The notes beneath the pieces were generated by a model, which searched no databases, was not told the origin of the DNA, and saw only the letters and a list, made by a program, of their open reading frames with translations. Both the position numbers and the translations under genes were made by a program. Shown in pieces: positions 53,164-63,480 of a stretch of DNA of 64,000 nt (positions are counted from its first letter, which is position 1; each line of letters begins with the position of its first letter). Source of the stretch: CAVTLG01 sp963735495. GTDB taxonomy: Bacteria; Chloroflexota; Ktedonobacteria; Ktedonobacterales; Ktedonobacteraceae. Location of the stretch: contig CAVTLG010000009.1 in assembly GCA_963735495.1 (NCBI GenBank), forward strand, positions 1,399,815 to 1,463,814, given 5' to 3'.

Positions 53164-54702
53164 TCAGGCAGCCGTCAGGGTCCATTCCTGGCAGGTGTTG
53201 TCAAGCCACTGCCATTCGCGAACCACCGTGCCAGCGCTGGTGTAGCAGTTCGTCACGTCCGCCGTCCGCCCAAGGACTGCATTGACGATAACGTACGCCG
53301 TACCAGTCGAGATGATATTGAACTTCTGGCAATCGTTGGTGTACAGCGTCCATTGATCCAATGTTGCATTGTTCGTGGAGACACAATTGTACACATCCAA
53401 CGCTTTACCGCTCGCCACATTGATGAGATCATACTTATTGGAGGTGCCAGAGGTCACCTTGTTGATCGTCCACTGCTCACAGGTGGTAGCAGCTACGGAT
53501 GCCAGGACCATGCCCGCACCGTTGGAAGTGCTACAACTGCTCGGCTCCTGGCGCAGACCACTGTTGACGTTAGTCAGGTAGTAGGTTGAGCCAGAGGCCG
53601 GGACCGACTGTGTGTACGTAGAGTAACCGACCGAGACGATGTTTGCCTGCACAGCCGCATCAGCGGTGTCCGACGGATAGCCGGAAGTCATGACGCCCTC
53701 GAAGAAGTCGCCGACGGAACTGTTGCTGTCGTCACCGCCGGTGCCCAGCACGATCGCGCCTTCCTTGTGCATGGGATTGTAGCCGCTGGTGGTCGGCAGC
53801 GCGCCACTGTAGAAGGTGGTCAGGCTACCAGTCGTGGCGTCGCCCCCCTTGATGGCATAGGCGCTGGTGCCGTTGTTCTTCAGCATGGCAGTGACGAACG
53901 AGTGGTTAATACCGGTGTTGCCGCTGTAAGTGCCGTTCGAGCCAGCGAAGAGGCCATTCTCCAGGTCAGCCTGAACCCACGGACCCGAGCCCTGACAGCT
54001 GAACCAGCACTCGGTGCTGTAGTTGATGGAGTCCATGTGGCCGTTGCCGTTGTCATCGCTATTGGTCTCGGCATTACCGTAGTCGAAGCAGCATCCCCCG
54101 TTGACATGATCACCGCTCGTGATCATGTACATACCCTCGGGATTGCTGCCCGTGGCGATATTCGTGGTGGAGTTATCGCGGTAGCCGACGCCATCGGAGA
54201 CGTAGACGCCGTAGACCTTGTCGCCGCCAGCGTAGACCGGTAGAGCAGTGGCCAGAGCACCTGCATCAGCGCCGCCGTTGCCGCCAGCTCCCTCGATGGT
54301 CAGGGTGTTGCCGTTACCAGACTGGTCATAGATCTTAGTGATCGTGCAGGTTGTGCCCGAGCAGAAAGTATCTTGCGAGGCCGCATTGGCATAGCCGCCT
54401 GCCGCCAGCACATAGATGTCCTTCGTCGTGCTGTCCGACCAGCGCTTCACCTGGTACAGAGCCCCGCTGTAGGATGCATAGAGCGCACGTGTCGTGCTAT
54501 GCGCCGCAACACAGGGAGTACTGTACGTCGCGTAAATATTGCAGGGAAGAGAGGTAGCCGCAAAGGCTCTGGGGGTGCCGCTGTTAGGTGCAAGTGTCAG
54601 ACCGAACGCGCTGGCCGCAAGAGTGATCGCCGCGCTCAATGTCAGAACTAACATCCAGGAGACCACGCGGGAACGCCAATTAGAAGAAGTAGATCGTGTC
54701 AC
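53164..54702 (-). CDS. Secreted GH54 alpha-L-arabinofuranosidase with ricin-type lectin domain
   Basis: The protein has 512 residues from GTG 54702, which has AAAGGA 8 bases upstream. An N-terminal export signal with a hydrophobic core (MLVLTLSAAITLAASAFGL) is followed by the GH54 AbfB catalytic domain at about 50-375: LPCNIYATYSTPCVAAHSTTRALY, YQVKRWSD, KIYDQSGNGN, and GGCCFDYGNAETN with the vicinal Cys pair and the Glu matching the nucleophile. GTGGDDSN carries the Asp matching the acid/base. Residues 385-512 form a ricin-type beta-trefoil with Q-W repeats (CEQWTI, DQWTL, CQEWTL), in place of the CBM42 domain of fungal AbfB. It would release arabinose from plant arabinoxylan or arabinan outside the cell. 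Confidence 0.93.
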   Translation of the reverse strand: MTRSTSSNWRSRVVSWMLVLTLSAAITLAASAFGLTLAPNSGTPRAFAATSLPCNIYATYSTPCVAAHSTTRALYASYSGALYQVKRWSDSTTKDIYVLAAGGYANAASQDTFCSGTTCTITKIYDQSGNGNTLTIEGAGGNGGADAGALATALPVYAGGDKVYGVYVSDGVGYRDNSTTNIATGSNPEGMYMITSGDHVNGGCCFDYGNAETNSDDNGNGHMDSINYSTECWFSCQGSGPWVQADLENGLFAGSNGTYSGNTGINHSFVTAMLKNNGTSAYAIKGGDATTGSLTTFYSGALPTTSGYNPMHKEGAIVLGTGGDDSNSSVGDFFEGVMTSGYPSDTADAAVQANIVSVGYSTYTQSVPASGSTYYLTNVNSGLRQEPSSCSTSNGAGMVLASVAATTCEQWTINKVTSGTSNKYDLINVASGKALDVYNCVSTNNATLDQWTLYTNDCQKFNIISTGTAYVIVNAVLGRTADVTNCYTSAGTVVREWQWLDNTCQEWTLTAA

Positions 54703-55798
54703 GTCCTTGTTCCTTTCGCTCACGAGGAATGGGGTACATCCCTTTAACTGTGAGCAGATCAACAGTGATCTCAATGAATAGAGCATGCTCTACTCATCAA
54801 TATATAGAACATCCATCGCATGCCCTGACCACATTTATCACACCAGCATCAAAAGATGCTTCTTCGCATCCAATAAGAATACCTGGGATGGGTCTGCATG
54901 TCATAGCTATGTCATATCATCCTCGCATCATTCTCCACCAAAGGTGTGATGTTCAAAGTATAGTGCGCGAATCGCGCAAAGTCAATGCGCTAATAAGCAA
55001 GAAACAGGGGCCTTAGAATGCTCAAATGATTACTTTCTTTTTTTGTTGGCTGATTGTAAATCAGTAGGAGGGTAAATCGGAGGTTTCCAACAGATTGCTG
55101 TCAAATGGGTATTCAGAACGAAAGCAAGGTGGGGTGAAGCTGCCTGTGAAGACGCTTTATATGGTCTCGTATTGCTCGTCTATGATAGAATAGAACCATA
55201 TATTTCTTGGCATGTTTAGTGCGCTTCACACCTTCCTCCACACACTATCCACGCTTATGACCTATGTGCAATAGATCATAATTCATCGTATGAAAGCGCT
55301 GAAACGTACGGTAATTGCTGTCAACATTGCTGTCAAATGTTGACAGCTTGAACGTAGACGAAACGCACTCACAAGCCCTTTGAGTCTGCAATGGTAAGCT
55401 AAGCACTGTTAGAAACCTTCACAAGAACGTCACCAACATACTGCTCTTTTGTCATCGATACATTAAAGCAAACATTGTCCATGTGGAGAAAACACTGCGA
55501 CGAGAAAAGCTTGCCTGTTGCATACTTGATGGGCAGATGACAAAAGAGCATGGCTCCAATCTTGAGGAAATTTTCATACAAAACACTTATAAAATACTGT
55601 CTTTATTGTAACTATTCAGGTCTCCAAGGCTTTTCATAAGCAGCTCGAAGCCTGAGTACAAGGGCGGAGCCGCTTTGAGCAAGGTCGGGTGCCAGGAACT
55701 TTTCCCTCCCATCCCACGTCTTTATGTTAGAGAAAGGTCACAACAGACAAAATGATACACGGGAATCCTGACTATCAGAGTACATGGAGGAATAGCGT
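54703..55798. other. 1.1-kb intergenic region upstream of the GH54 gene
   Basis: No credible gene on either strand; a 60-codon minus-strand frame at 55399-55581 has no ribosome site. It holds the 14-base repeat ATTGCTGTCAAATG at 55094-55107 and 55326-55339, a LacI-operator-like TGAAAGCGCTGAAA at 55291-55304 and the hairpin at 55317-55347. A regulatory region for GH54 is plausible. Confidence 0.5.
55317..55347. promoter_or_regulatory. Perfect 12-bp inverted repeat with embedded direct repeat
   Basis: GCTGTCAACATT (55317-55328) and AATGTTGACAGC (55336-55347) are exact complements. The 7-base spacer is itself GCTGTCA, a third copy of the half-site. The symmetric TGTCAACA form looks like a repressor binding site. 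It is not followed by a T-run. Confidence 0.6.
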
Positions 55799-56705
55799 AT
55801 GCCCCAGCCTTCGCTTCAAAAACGCATTACTGTTCTCATCTCTGCTTCTTTTGCACTCATCTTCCTGTTTACCGGATGTGGGAGCCTGACTGGAGCAAAA
55901 GATGTTCCCGTCTCTTATACACAGGGAACGGGCCAGGTCATCATCCGCCTTGTAGACGCCCCAGGGAACATTTTTCCCTCCTTGCGTGCCATCCCTAGCT
56001 GGGAACTCTACGGTGATGGGACGCTCCTTTACCAGTCTCAGGCTGCCAGTTCAGGCACACTCCTTCAGGCGCAGCTTCAACCCACGGAAATCGCGCATAT
56101 CCTAGACGTCGTCGTCAATCAAGACACTTTTTTTGCTGATCCCAAGAGCCTCTACGGCAAGATGATACCCGATGTCGGAGAACTGATCCTGACGGTGAAT
56201 GCCAAAAAGCAGCAGAAAACCGTCTCGCTTTTTGGCGAAAATGGTGCTCCACCCGAAGACCAGCACATGTTTTCCATTTTGCATTTCCTCCAATCCTACC
56301 AGCCTACATCTTCTCATCCGTATGCAGCCTCAGGAACAGTCGTGCTGGTTCGCCCGTTTTCAGCTGTCAACTTCCCTGTGATGCAGTGGCCCTATCCAGA
56401 CATCTCTCTGCAGCAGGTCGCTGCCCAGGAATGCAAGACGCTCGAACAATGGTCAGGGATCCTCCTGCGCAGCAACCAGTGATCCCAGCGGATACTTTCC
56501 CATCTATGGAAAACGCGGGACCGATTTGTTGCATCTGCTTACGGAGTCACAGACTGGGGGAATGACCCAGGGAGGTCAGACCTATGCGGTCCTAGCCTGG
56601 CCGCTGCTGCCCGAAAATCTGCTCGTCCAAGCAGATGGCAAAAAGTGGGTGGAAACCTTTGGGATGAACGGAGGAAAGTGGCCGCTGCTCGCCGGTGCTC
56701 ATTGA
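55799..56705 (+). pseudogene. Hypothetical lipoprotein gene with a one-base frameshift
   Basis: ATG 55799 has GGAGGAA upstream. A lipoprotein signal (LISASFALIFLFTGC) starts a protein of unknown family with a mixed beta domain (PSWELYGDGTLLYQ, DVGELILTVNAKKQQKTVSLFG). The frame stops at 56482 after GILLRSNQ. A frame one base later continues in the same style (SGYFPIYGKRGTDLLHLLTE to GGKWPLLAGAH) to a stop at 56705. The full protein would have about 300 residues. The break is near 56465-56475. The role is unknown; it would sit on the outer face of the cytoplasmic membrane. Confidence 0.7.
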
Positions 56706-56804
56706 GAAGAGCGCGAAAGTCGCCAGGCCTCAGAGGCGACATTCTCGGTAAGGGAACCCCAACCTCCAGCTTGGCTTGTGACCGGGGGGAGCTTCATTCG
56801 GGAA

Positions 56805-57023
56805 CTACTTCGATCCCCATGCGATGGGAAAAGGAGAGCCGGCAAAAACAGCGGTCATGGCATCGAGCATCGAGCGACCTTGTTTACGCATCGTCGAGAG
56901 ATAACTGCGGATGAGGCAAAAGGCTGTAGCACCATCTTCACTGCGAAAGGTCCCGGAAATTTTTTGTTGCACTTTAATCATGCGCAAATCTCGCTCTGCC
57001 TGGTTATTGGACTCAGCCGTCAA
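56805..57023 (-). mobile_element. IS66-family transposase remnant
   Basis: The minus strand encodes NNQAERDLRMIKVQQKISGT and then FRSEDGATAFCLIRSYLSTMRKQG, ending near FAGSPFPIAWG. This is the conserved C-terminal end of IS66 transposases. The rest of the element is absent. The roughly 100 bases on its left, up to the lipoprotein stop, are empty. Confidence 0.85.
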
Positions 57024-57040
57024 CTACACGGCCTCCATCT

Positions 57041-57325
57041 CTAGCGGAAGGAATTTTCACCGTTACCCATCCCTTTCATCCCTTGTACGGAGAGCAGTTT
57101 GAGATCCTCAATTATCGCCACAACTGGGGAGAGTATCGGGTCACGTTCTACGAGACCCCTGATCATGTACGAACGCTCCCAGCGGCCTGGACCAGTCTTG
57201 TCCCTCCCGATCCAGGTGTCGTCGTGGCTGCAGGTCGCGCAGCTTTTCAAGTGAAGGATCTCCTGGCTCTGACTCACCTCCTGCAACGAATCGACCAGGG
57301 GCAAAAGGAGGCAACCACGTGGTAA
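57041..57325 (+). CDS. DUF5372-like small protein of a serine-recombinase element, start lost
   Basis: The frame reads LAEGIFTVTHPFHPLYGEQF and then EILNYRHNWGEYRVTFYETPDH, to VAAGRAAFQVKDLLALTHLL and a stop at 57325. This is the DUF5372-type protein that accompanies serine recombinases in Ktedonobacteria mobile elements. No proper start codon precedes the conserved part; the IS66 scrap ends just upstream, so the 5' end is probably missing. Its role is unknown. Confidence 0.7.
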   Translation, partial: LAEGIFTVTHPFHPLYGEQFEILNYRHNWGEYRVTFYETPDHVRTLPAAWTSLVPPDPGVVVAAGRAAFQVKDLLALTHLLQRIDQGQKEATTW

Positions 57326-57497
57326 GCAAATTTTGCCGGGAGTGTCAAGGAAATAACGCCGAAGAACAAAGAGATATCGACTCATTCTTCGCAGTAGTTG
57401 GCATCATCGTTGAGCGAATTGTGCATCTTTTTTCCTTGACATATGGTCGAAAAAGAGTCATACTCGAACCATCTGGTATTCGGTTTCGGAGTGCTGT

Positions 57498-57944
57498 ATG
57501 TCAGACGAAAAACTTGCGCTCTTGCGCCAATCGCACACGCTTCATCCGCATCCCGATCGGGTCCGAGACCCCCTCTTTACCAGTGGATCGCCCTTCTTTG
57601 ATCCACGGGATCTGGTGCAAGTCAAATATGAGCTCTTACGACGGGTATGGGTTGATGGCGATGCTGTCGCTCATGCGACCTCATTGTTTGCCCTGTCCCG
57701 TCCCACGTTTTACGCCGCACAAACTTCCTGGGAACAGGCAGGAATCGTTGGATTACTGCCTGAGCCAACCGGACCGCGTCATGCCCACAAGCTCTCCGGA
57801 GCCATTGGGACGCTTCTCCGTTGCCAACGACGCTTCCCCACCTCAACTGGCGCAGTGGGTACAAGAGAGCATCACCTGACGGTTCATCCTCGCAGCATTG
57901 AACGTGCCCTCGCCCGGTCGGCGAAAAAAGGGGGGCCATCGTGA
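57498..57944 (+). pseudogene. Helix-turn-helix accessory protein of the recombinase element, frameshifted
   Basis: MSDEKLALLRQSHTLHPHPD opens a small protein with a helix-turn-helix (DAVAHATSLFALSRPTFYAAQ) and the end LTVHPRSIERALARSAKKG. Between 57790 and 57875 the plausible sequence lies in another frame (EPLGRFSVANDASPPQLAQW), so two compensating shifts are present. Its stop overlaps the next GTG (GTGA). It is the second gene of the module; a TTGACA...CATACT promoter-like pair lies at 57436-57464. Confidence 0.65.
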
Positions 57945-58174
57945 AGACGCGTCCCAATGAACTCGGCTATGAACCGATACGGGCCTGGGCCTTGTCCCCT
58001 TCAGCCATGCGCCCACCTGGGCTTGCTCACATCCTGCGTGGGGGGATGGCGACCTGGGTGCGCTAGACCCGGCGATGCCACCCGATGCGTCCCAGCGCAC
58101 TCTTGCTGCGCGTACAGGACTCGATGTCGCTCTGGCCAGGCTGGTCGCGACCATGATTGCGGAGGTGTGCTCAT
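57941..58174 (+). pseudogene. Small third ORF of the recombinase element, frameshifted
   Basis: GTG 57941 overlaps the previous stop and reads KTRPNELGYEPIRAWALSPS to GGMATWVR, then stops at 58066. The expected continuation (DASQRTLAARTGLDVALARL to AEVCSCT) is in another frame from 58084. This small protein normally sits between the HTH gene and the recombinase gene. Its function is unknown. Confidence 0.55.
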
Positions 58175-58199
58175 GTACGCCCCTCGCTTCCGGTGCCGC

Positions 58200-60211
58200 C
58201 CTGCAGAACGTGACCGCACGGCATCTGCAGCGGCAGGCCATGCTGTATGTGCGCCAAAGTACCCTGCACCAGGTGGTAGAAAACACGGAAAGTACCGCTC
58301 GGCAATATGCCTTGCGCGACCGAGCGCTGGCGCTGGGCTGGCACACTGGGCGGATTGTCGTGATTGATCAGGACCTGGGCCAGTCCGGTGCCTCCGCGGT
58401 GGATCGCGCCGGCTTTCAACGCTTGGTCGCGGAGGTGGGCTTGGTCATGTGGGGTTGGTGATGGGCCTGGAAGTCTCCCGGTTAGCACGCAGTTCGTTGG
58501 ATTGGCATCATCTGTTAGAATTGTGTTCCATGACGGGAACACTCATTCTGGATGAAGATGGGCTCTATGATCCTGCAACCTTTAATGATCGTTTACTCCT
58601 GGGCATGAAAGGCACCATGTCGGAAGCGGAGCTCCACATTCTGCGGGCTCGTCTGAGAGGAGGGATTCTCAATCAAGCGCAACGAGCCGCTCTCAAGCTC
58701 CAGTTGCCCGTCGGATTGGTGTATGTGGAGAAGGCCGTCCATCTTGATCCCGATGCTCAGGTGCAACACGCCTTTCGGGTGCTCTTTGCGACCTTCAAAC
58801 GGACTGCGTCTGCCTGGGCTACGGTGAGGTACTTTCGGGATCAACACCTGCTCTTTCCCCACCGTGTTCGTACCGGCCCTCATGCCGGAACGATCCATTG
58901 GTCTGCCCTCACCCACAATGGCGTGCTGAAAATTCTGCGGAATCCGCGCTATGCTGGGGCATTCTGCTATGGACGAACGCATACCAGCAAAGGGCTGGAT
59001 GGTTCCCTGCATGTGGAGACCGTGCCGCAAGAAGACTGGCCATTTCTCTTCGCAGGATGTCCATGTGGGCTACATCACCTGGCAGGAGTTCGAAGCGAAT
59101 CGGCAGCAATTACAGCAAAACCGTCAAGTCTTTGGGGGTGACCGGAAACATGGCCCTGCACGAGAAGGGCCAGCTCTCTTGCAAGGATTGGTCATCTGCG
59201 GAAAATGCGGCAATCGCATGACCGTCCGCTATCATCAAGCTGAGCAGGGAACACGACTCATCCCAGAATATGTGTGTCAGAAGGAACGGATCGAGCATGC
59301 GACCGAGGAAACTTGTCAGCATATTCTGGGTGCAGGAGCTCGATACGACCATTGCAGATCTCTTACTAGCTCAAATGACTCCCTTTACGCTTGACACCGC
59401 ACACCAGGTGTACGAAGAACTGCATGCCCAAGTGGAAGCGGCACAGCGACTCCGAGACCAGCAGGTTGAACGCGCACGCTATGCAGCAGAGTTGGCACAA
59501 CGTCGCTTTGTGCGCGTTGATCCTGAAATCGCTTGGTGGCCTCCGTCCTGGAAGCTGAATGGAATGCCCGTTTGCAGGAGTACACCCAAATTCAGGAGGA
59601 CGTTCAAAAGCAGCAGGAACAGGAACAACATCGCCTCACGGCGCTAGAACGTCAGGCCATTACGAACCTGGTCGAAGATTTTCCCCCGTGTCTGGCACGA
59701 TGAACGCACGTCCGACCGAGACCGCAAACGCATGGTGCGTTTGTTGCTGGAAGATGTGACCTTGCGCAAAGACGAGGTGATTACGGCCCAACTGCGTTTT
59801 CCAGGAGGAGCCACTCAGACGATCACACTTCCGATCAGCCAGGGTCGTCGTTCAGCGCAGGAGGTCATCACGCTCATGGACCAATTACTTGAGGAGTACA
59901 CCGATGCGGAAGTGGCTGAACAACTAAATCAACGGGGTTGGCGCACCTATGAAGGCAAATTGTTTCACGCCACACGGGTTCTCTCCTTACGACGCTACAA
60001 TCACTTGAAAGATCATCGAGCCAGGCTCCGGGAACGCGGCTTCTTATCCGCCACTGAAGCTGCTCAAGCCTATGGAGTGTCTCCAGAGACGATCAGGAAT
60101 TGGGGGCGAGCTGGGTGCATTCCCATGTACCATGCTGATGGCCGTGGGATTATGTTGTTCCCACCACCTGGCGAACACCCTCATCACAAGTATGAACATC
60201 AAATTCAATAG
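58200..60211 (+). pseudogene. Large serine recombinase gene with multiple frameshifts
   Basis: Parts in order: the resolvase N-terminus with the catalytic Ser in MLYVRQSTLHQVVENTES; GLEVSRLARSSLDWHHLLELC; the recombinase domain (NGVLKILRNPRYAGAFCYGR); the zinc ribbon LVICGKCGNRMTVRYH; a coiled coil; and a C-terminal MerR-like helix-turn-helix (SATEAAQAYGVSPETIRNWGR). They lie in several frames, with breaks near 58445, 59045, 59335, 59530 and 59690, so no functional protein is made. Intact enzymes of this class integrate or excise DNA through a Ser-DNA intermediate. The C-terminal HTH after the zinc ribbon is a feature of the Ktedonobacteria form. Confidence 0.85.
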
Positions 60212-60564
60212 ACACGCTAACCATGCGGAAGGAGTGCAGTATGCAATCACATCGTTGGCTTTGGCGTCCTCGAAAGATGGGTATGTCAGAAAACACTGTA
60301 CGACAGAAGTTGTATGGGTTGCTTGGCTCGTTCTGTCATTGTCGTCTTCCTCTTCAATGGTAGAGGGTAAATAATCTCATGCGCCATATATTGACGTATA
60401 AGAAGCCATTTGCGTTTCCCGTAGTGCCATGCTAGATTACACCCCAACCTGACACCAGGCGGATACCTCACCCCCACATGAGCACAAAAGCGGCGCCGAT
60501 GGCACCTTTGTGTCTCGCTTTTTTGAGGAGTACCGTTGCAAATAGAGACGTATCACATTGCACG
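60212..60564. other. Non-coding stretch between the recombinase remnant and the S41 remnant
   Basis: About 350 bases; no gene, promoter or clear element end was recognised. The right end of the recombinase element should lie in it. Confidence 0.4.
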
Positions 60565-61702
60565 TCACTGCATTCCGAGCCACGCAATAGCAGCAAGTAA
60601 CACTGGATCGCGTTCGGTTTGGAAAAGCGTCCAGCCACTTGTGACCAATTCATCGGGAAGAAGCGGGCCTTCATAGGAGCACCCTGTCCGGTCTGCACCA
60701 AGCACAGTCGTGAGGAAAAGCTGCGCACCATCCCTCAAGGTCTTCGTCTGATTTCCCGTTGGCAGTCCTGCGGTTGGTTCTCCGAAACTTCGAGCGCCTG
60801 GACGGCCTCGAAATGCCAGCGCGGTGAACTCACCCGAACTACACGTCAGGCGGCTCGTGAGTACTGCAATCGCCACAGCAGGCTGTTTGAGGGAGTAAGG
60901 CTCGTCAAGTAACCTGCTGCTTTTTGCTGCCTTAGCAGGAAGCCAACTTGTCTTGCTATCGTCTGGTAAAACAAAGAAACCGCACTCGCCTTCTCCGAGA
61001 AGAGCATTCACTCCCGCTACCATTGCCCACATATCCCCTCCCCATTGCGTCGTAAATCTATAACCCAATGGCAGATAGCAGCTTGGTCCATATCGCGGAT
61101 AAGCTGCTGGGCTGTCATGGCATAGGTTTTCAATATCGCATCACTTAGGTGACCGCAGGCAACTCGAGATACCCAATAGCTGCCCCTATGTGCCAACCTT
61201 GCGGTCTCATCTTCCGCTTGTATGATGCTGCGTGCAATGTTGCGCTGGAGATAGACTCCTGGCCAGCTCGCCTGAACGTGAGCGACACTGGTGAAGTGTA
61301 GAGTGCTCTCTTAAAGGTGACACGATCAAGCTGCGTTATCAGTTCGCCGTTGATGGCTTCGATGATGTCCCTCACCTCTAGCCCGGCATGCTCGGCAGGG
61401 CTGTTAGCCTGACATCTACGATAACGCCTTCCGGATAGATCGCTAGAAGTCCCAGCGATGTCACCATCCCTGCTTGACGTTGCTGCACGTCTTGCGGGCT
61501 GGCAAGGTGACTGTGACGATCTCCCAGGCATGAGAGCACCCATCGAAGTGTGGGATACGTATCTGCAGAACGACTCGGCGTCCTGTATACGAGCAAGCGC
61601 CTCGGACCGTGTGGCTTTCCAGTCTACATCTCCGCTTCTCAGCGCATAGAGCTGGATATAATCGAGAGCTTCATGCAGGTACGTTGCAGCTTCAGGAGTC
61701 AT
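60565..61702 (-). pseudogene. S41-family (C-terminal processing) peptidase gene, multiply frameshifted
   Basis: Read leftward from ATG 61702: a helical start MTPEAATYLHEALDYIQLYA; a piece in another frame (DTYPTLRWVLSCLGDRHSHL, 61400-61560); a PDZ domain NSPAEHAGLEVRDIIEAING; a stop at 61145; then SDAILKTYAMTAQQLIRDMD and VIDLRRNGEG in a new frame. The last piece, from 61068, contains AVLTSRLTCSSGEFTALAFRGR with the catalytic Ser region and FGEPTAGLPTGNQ. At least four shifts make it inactive. Intact S41 peptidases cleave protein C-termini, often outside the cell. Confidence 0.85.
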
Positions 61703-61905
61703 AGTATCTCTCCTATCGTAGTCAGTACTAAGCTAAGAGTAGATCACAAAAGTTCTTCCTTCTAGGAAACGCATGATTATCTTGAAATGGCTTTCTCTAT
61801 CATAGTTACCTACGCTCAAACAGCTCAAACCAATGGGTGTATCAACCAGTCGCTAAGATTGGCGCTGACAGATCACCACGACTGAGGTCCCGACGAACGC
61901 ATATT
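61703..61905. other. Short non-coding stretch before the transposon end
   Basis: About 200 bases that would hold the upstream region of the S41 gene. Nothing else was recognised, and the sequence changes character at the proposed transposon end. Confidence 0.4.
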
Positions 61906-61952
61906 TGTCATTTCAAAAATTAAATGGCGCTGAATTTGAAGAATTATATGGC
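61906..61952. mobile_element. Candidate left end of a TniA/TniB (Tn5053/Tn7-like) transposon
   Basis: TGTCATTT at 61906-61913 matches the TGTCATTT-type tips of Tn5053-like elements. It is followed by two similar direct motifs, ATTAAATGGC (61919-61928) and ATTATATGGC (61943-61952), 24 bases apart, like the repeated transposase-binding sites of Tn7-family ends. It lies 65 bases before the tniA-like frame. The other end is outside the window. Confidence 0.5.
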
Positions 61953-62017
61953 CCATTTCTCCTATGTATCCTTTGAATGAAGTAGAGGTTGGCCAAGTGA
62001 ACTGATAGAATAAGGGC

Positions 62018-63480
62018 ATGGTTGATACTGAGCTACCACAAGGCATTGAGGCATCTGAAAACGAACGAACGCAAGTGTTGGAGCGTTTTTATGTAATTCG
62101 TCCCTTTTTTGGAAGATGGAGTTCCCCTGGCTCAAATTGCGAAAGAACGAGCTATTCCCAGACGGACCCTAACGCGATGGGTGAAACAGTATCGGGAAAC
62201 GGGCCTGACGGATAATCCGTCAGGGGCGCGCTGATAAAGGAGAACGGCAAAACATGCCTCCCGATCTGAAATCGCTCATTGAAGGACTCGCACTCCAAAA
62301 GCCCCGACGCTCGGCAGCCGCGATCCATCGGCAAGTGACACGGGTAGCCACCGAACAGGGCTGGCCCGTTCCCAGTTATAGTCAGGTCTATGCGATCATT
62401 GACGCGCTTGATCCTGGCCTGGTGGTTCTCGCACATGAAGGCTCAAAAGCCTATCGAGAACAATTTGACCTGCTCTATCGCTTTGAAGCCGAAGCACCCA
62501 ACACTCCTTGGCAAGCGGACCATACCTTTCTTCCAGTCTTTTTGCTCAATGAACGGGGAAAGCCGGATCGGCCCTGGTTAAGCGCCATTCTGGACGATCA
62601 TAGTCGTGCCATTGCTGGCTATTTCTTGGGTTTTCAGGCACCGACTGCACTCCAAACGGCGTTGACCCTCCGCCAGGCGATTTGGCGCAAAGATGATCCG
62701 CGCTGGCATCTCTGTGGTATCCCTCGTGTCTTTTATACGGATCATGGAAGCGATTTTACTTCTCGGCATATCGAGCGATGGCAAGCTAACCTGAAAATAG
62801 AATTGGTCTTTTCGGAAGTTGGTTTTCCGCGCGGAAGAGGGAAGATCGAGCGATTTTTTCAAACGGTGGAGCAAATGCTCCTGCCAGAGTTGCCAGGCTA
62901 TACACCAGAAAGGGCAGCCTCCTGCTCTAGCTCAGTGGAGTTTGCCTGCTTTTGAGGAGGTGTTCCGCACCTCGTTGTTGGATGAGTATCTTCAGCGTCC
63001 GCAAAGGAAATCGGAGCAGCGCCCCAGGCACGCTGGGAGGCCAGTGGTTTCTTGCCACACATGCAATTATCTGGAACAACTCGATTTGTTACTGTTGCAA
63101 GTAGCAAAGGGACGGCGGGTCCACCAGGATGGCATCTATTTCGAGGGGAGGCGCTATCTCGATCTGACACTCGCCGCCTATGTTGGAGAGGATGTCACCA
63201 TCCGGTACGATCCCAGAGATATGGCCGAAATTCGGGTCTTTTATCATGATGCCTTTTTATGCCGAGCCATTTGTGCGGAGCTGGCCGGGCAAACGATCAG
63301 CCTCAAAGAGATCAGGCCGCACGCACTGCGCAACGAAAGACCCTACGCGAAACCCTGACCGATCGTCAGCTTGTGGTGGAACGGTATCTCGCCGTTCATC
63401 GGCCACCCGAAACGCGCTCACCGGAGTCGGAGCCTTCGACTCCCCCACCACCACGTTTGAAGAGATATATAAATGAGTGA
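62018..63480 (+). pseudogene. tniA: TniA/TnsB-like DDE transposase gene with several frameshifts
   Basis: Fragments in order: an N-terminal HTH (VPLAQIAKERAIPRRTLTRW); linker SLIEGLALQKPRRSAAAIHR; the rve/DDE core with TPWQADHTFLPVF (first Asp), LSAILDDHSRAIAGYFLGF, VFYTDHGSDFTSRHIERW (second Asp) and GFPRGRGKIERFFQTVEQML (Glu); and the Mu-transposase C-terminal beta barrel LDLTLAAYVGEDVTIRYDPRDMA. The stop is at 63480. The frame changes near 62105 (T6 run), 62212, 62912, 62998, 63070 and 63320, so this copy is not translatable as one protein. All three catalytic acidic residues are still encoded. Its end overlaps the tniB start by 8 bases. Confidence 0.88.

Noticed and set aside
55399..55581. 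A 60-codon minus-strand gene in the GH54 upstream region
   Set aside because: It has no ribosome site and no recognisable motif; an open frame this short is expected by chance in A+T-rich DNA.
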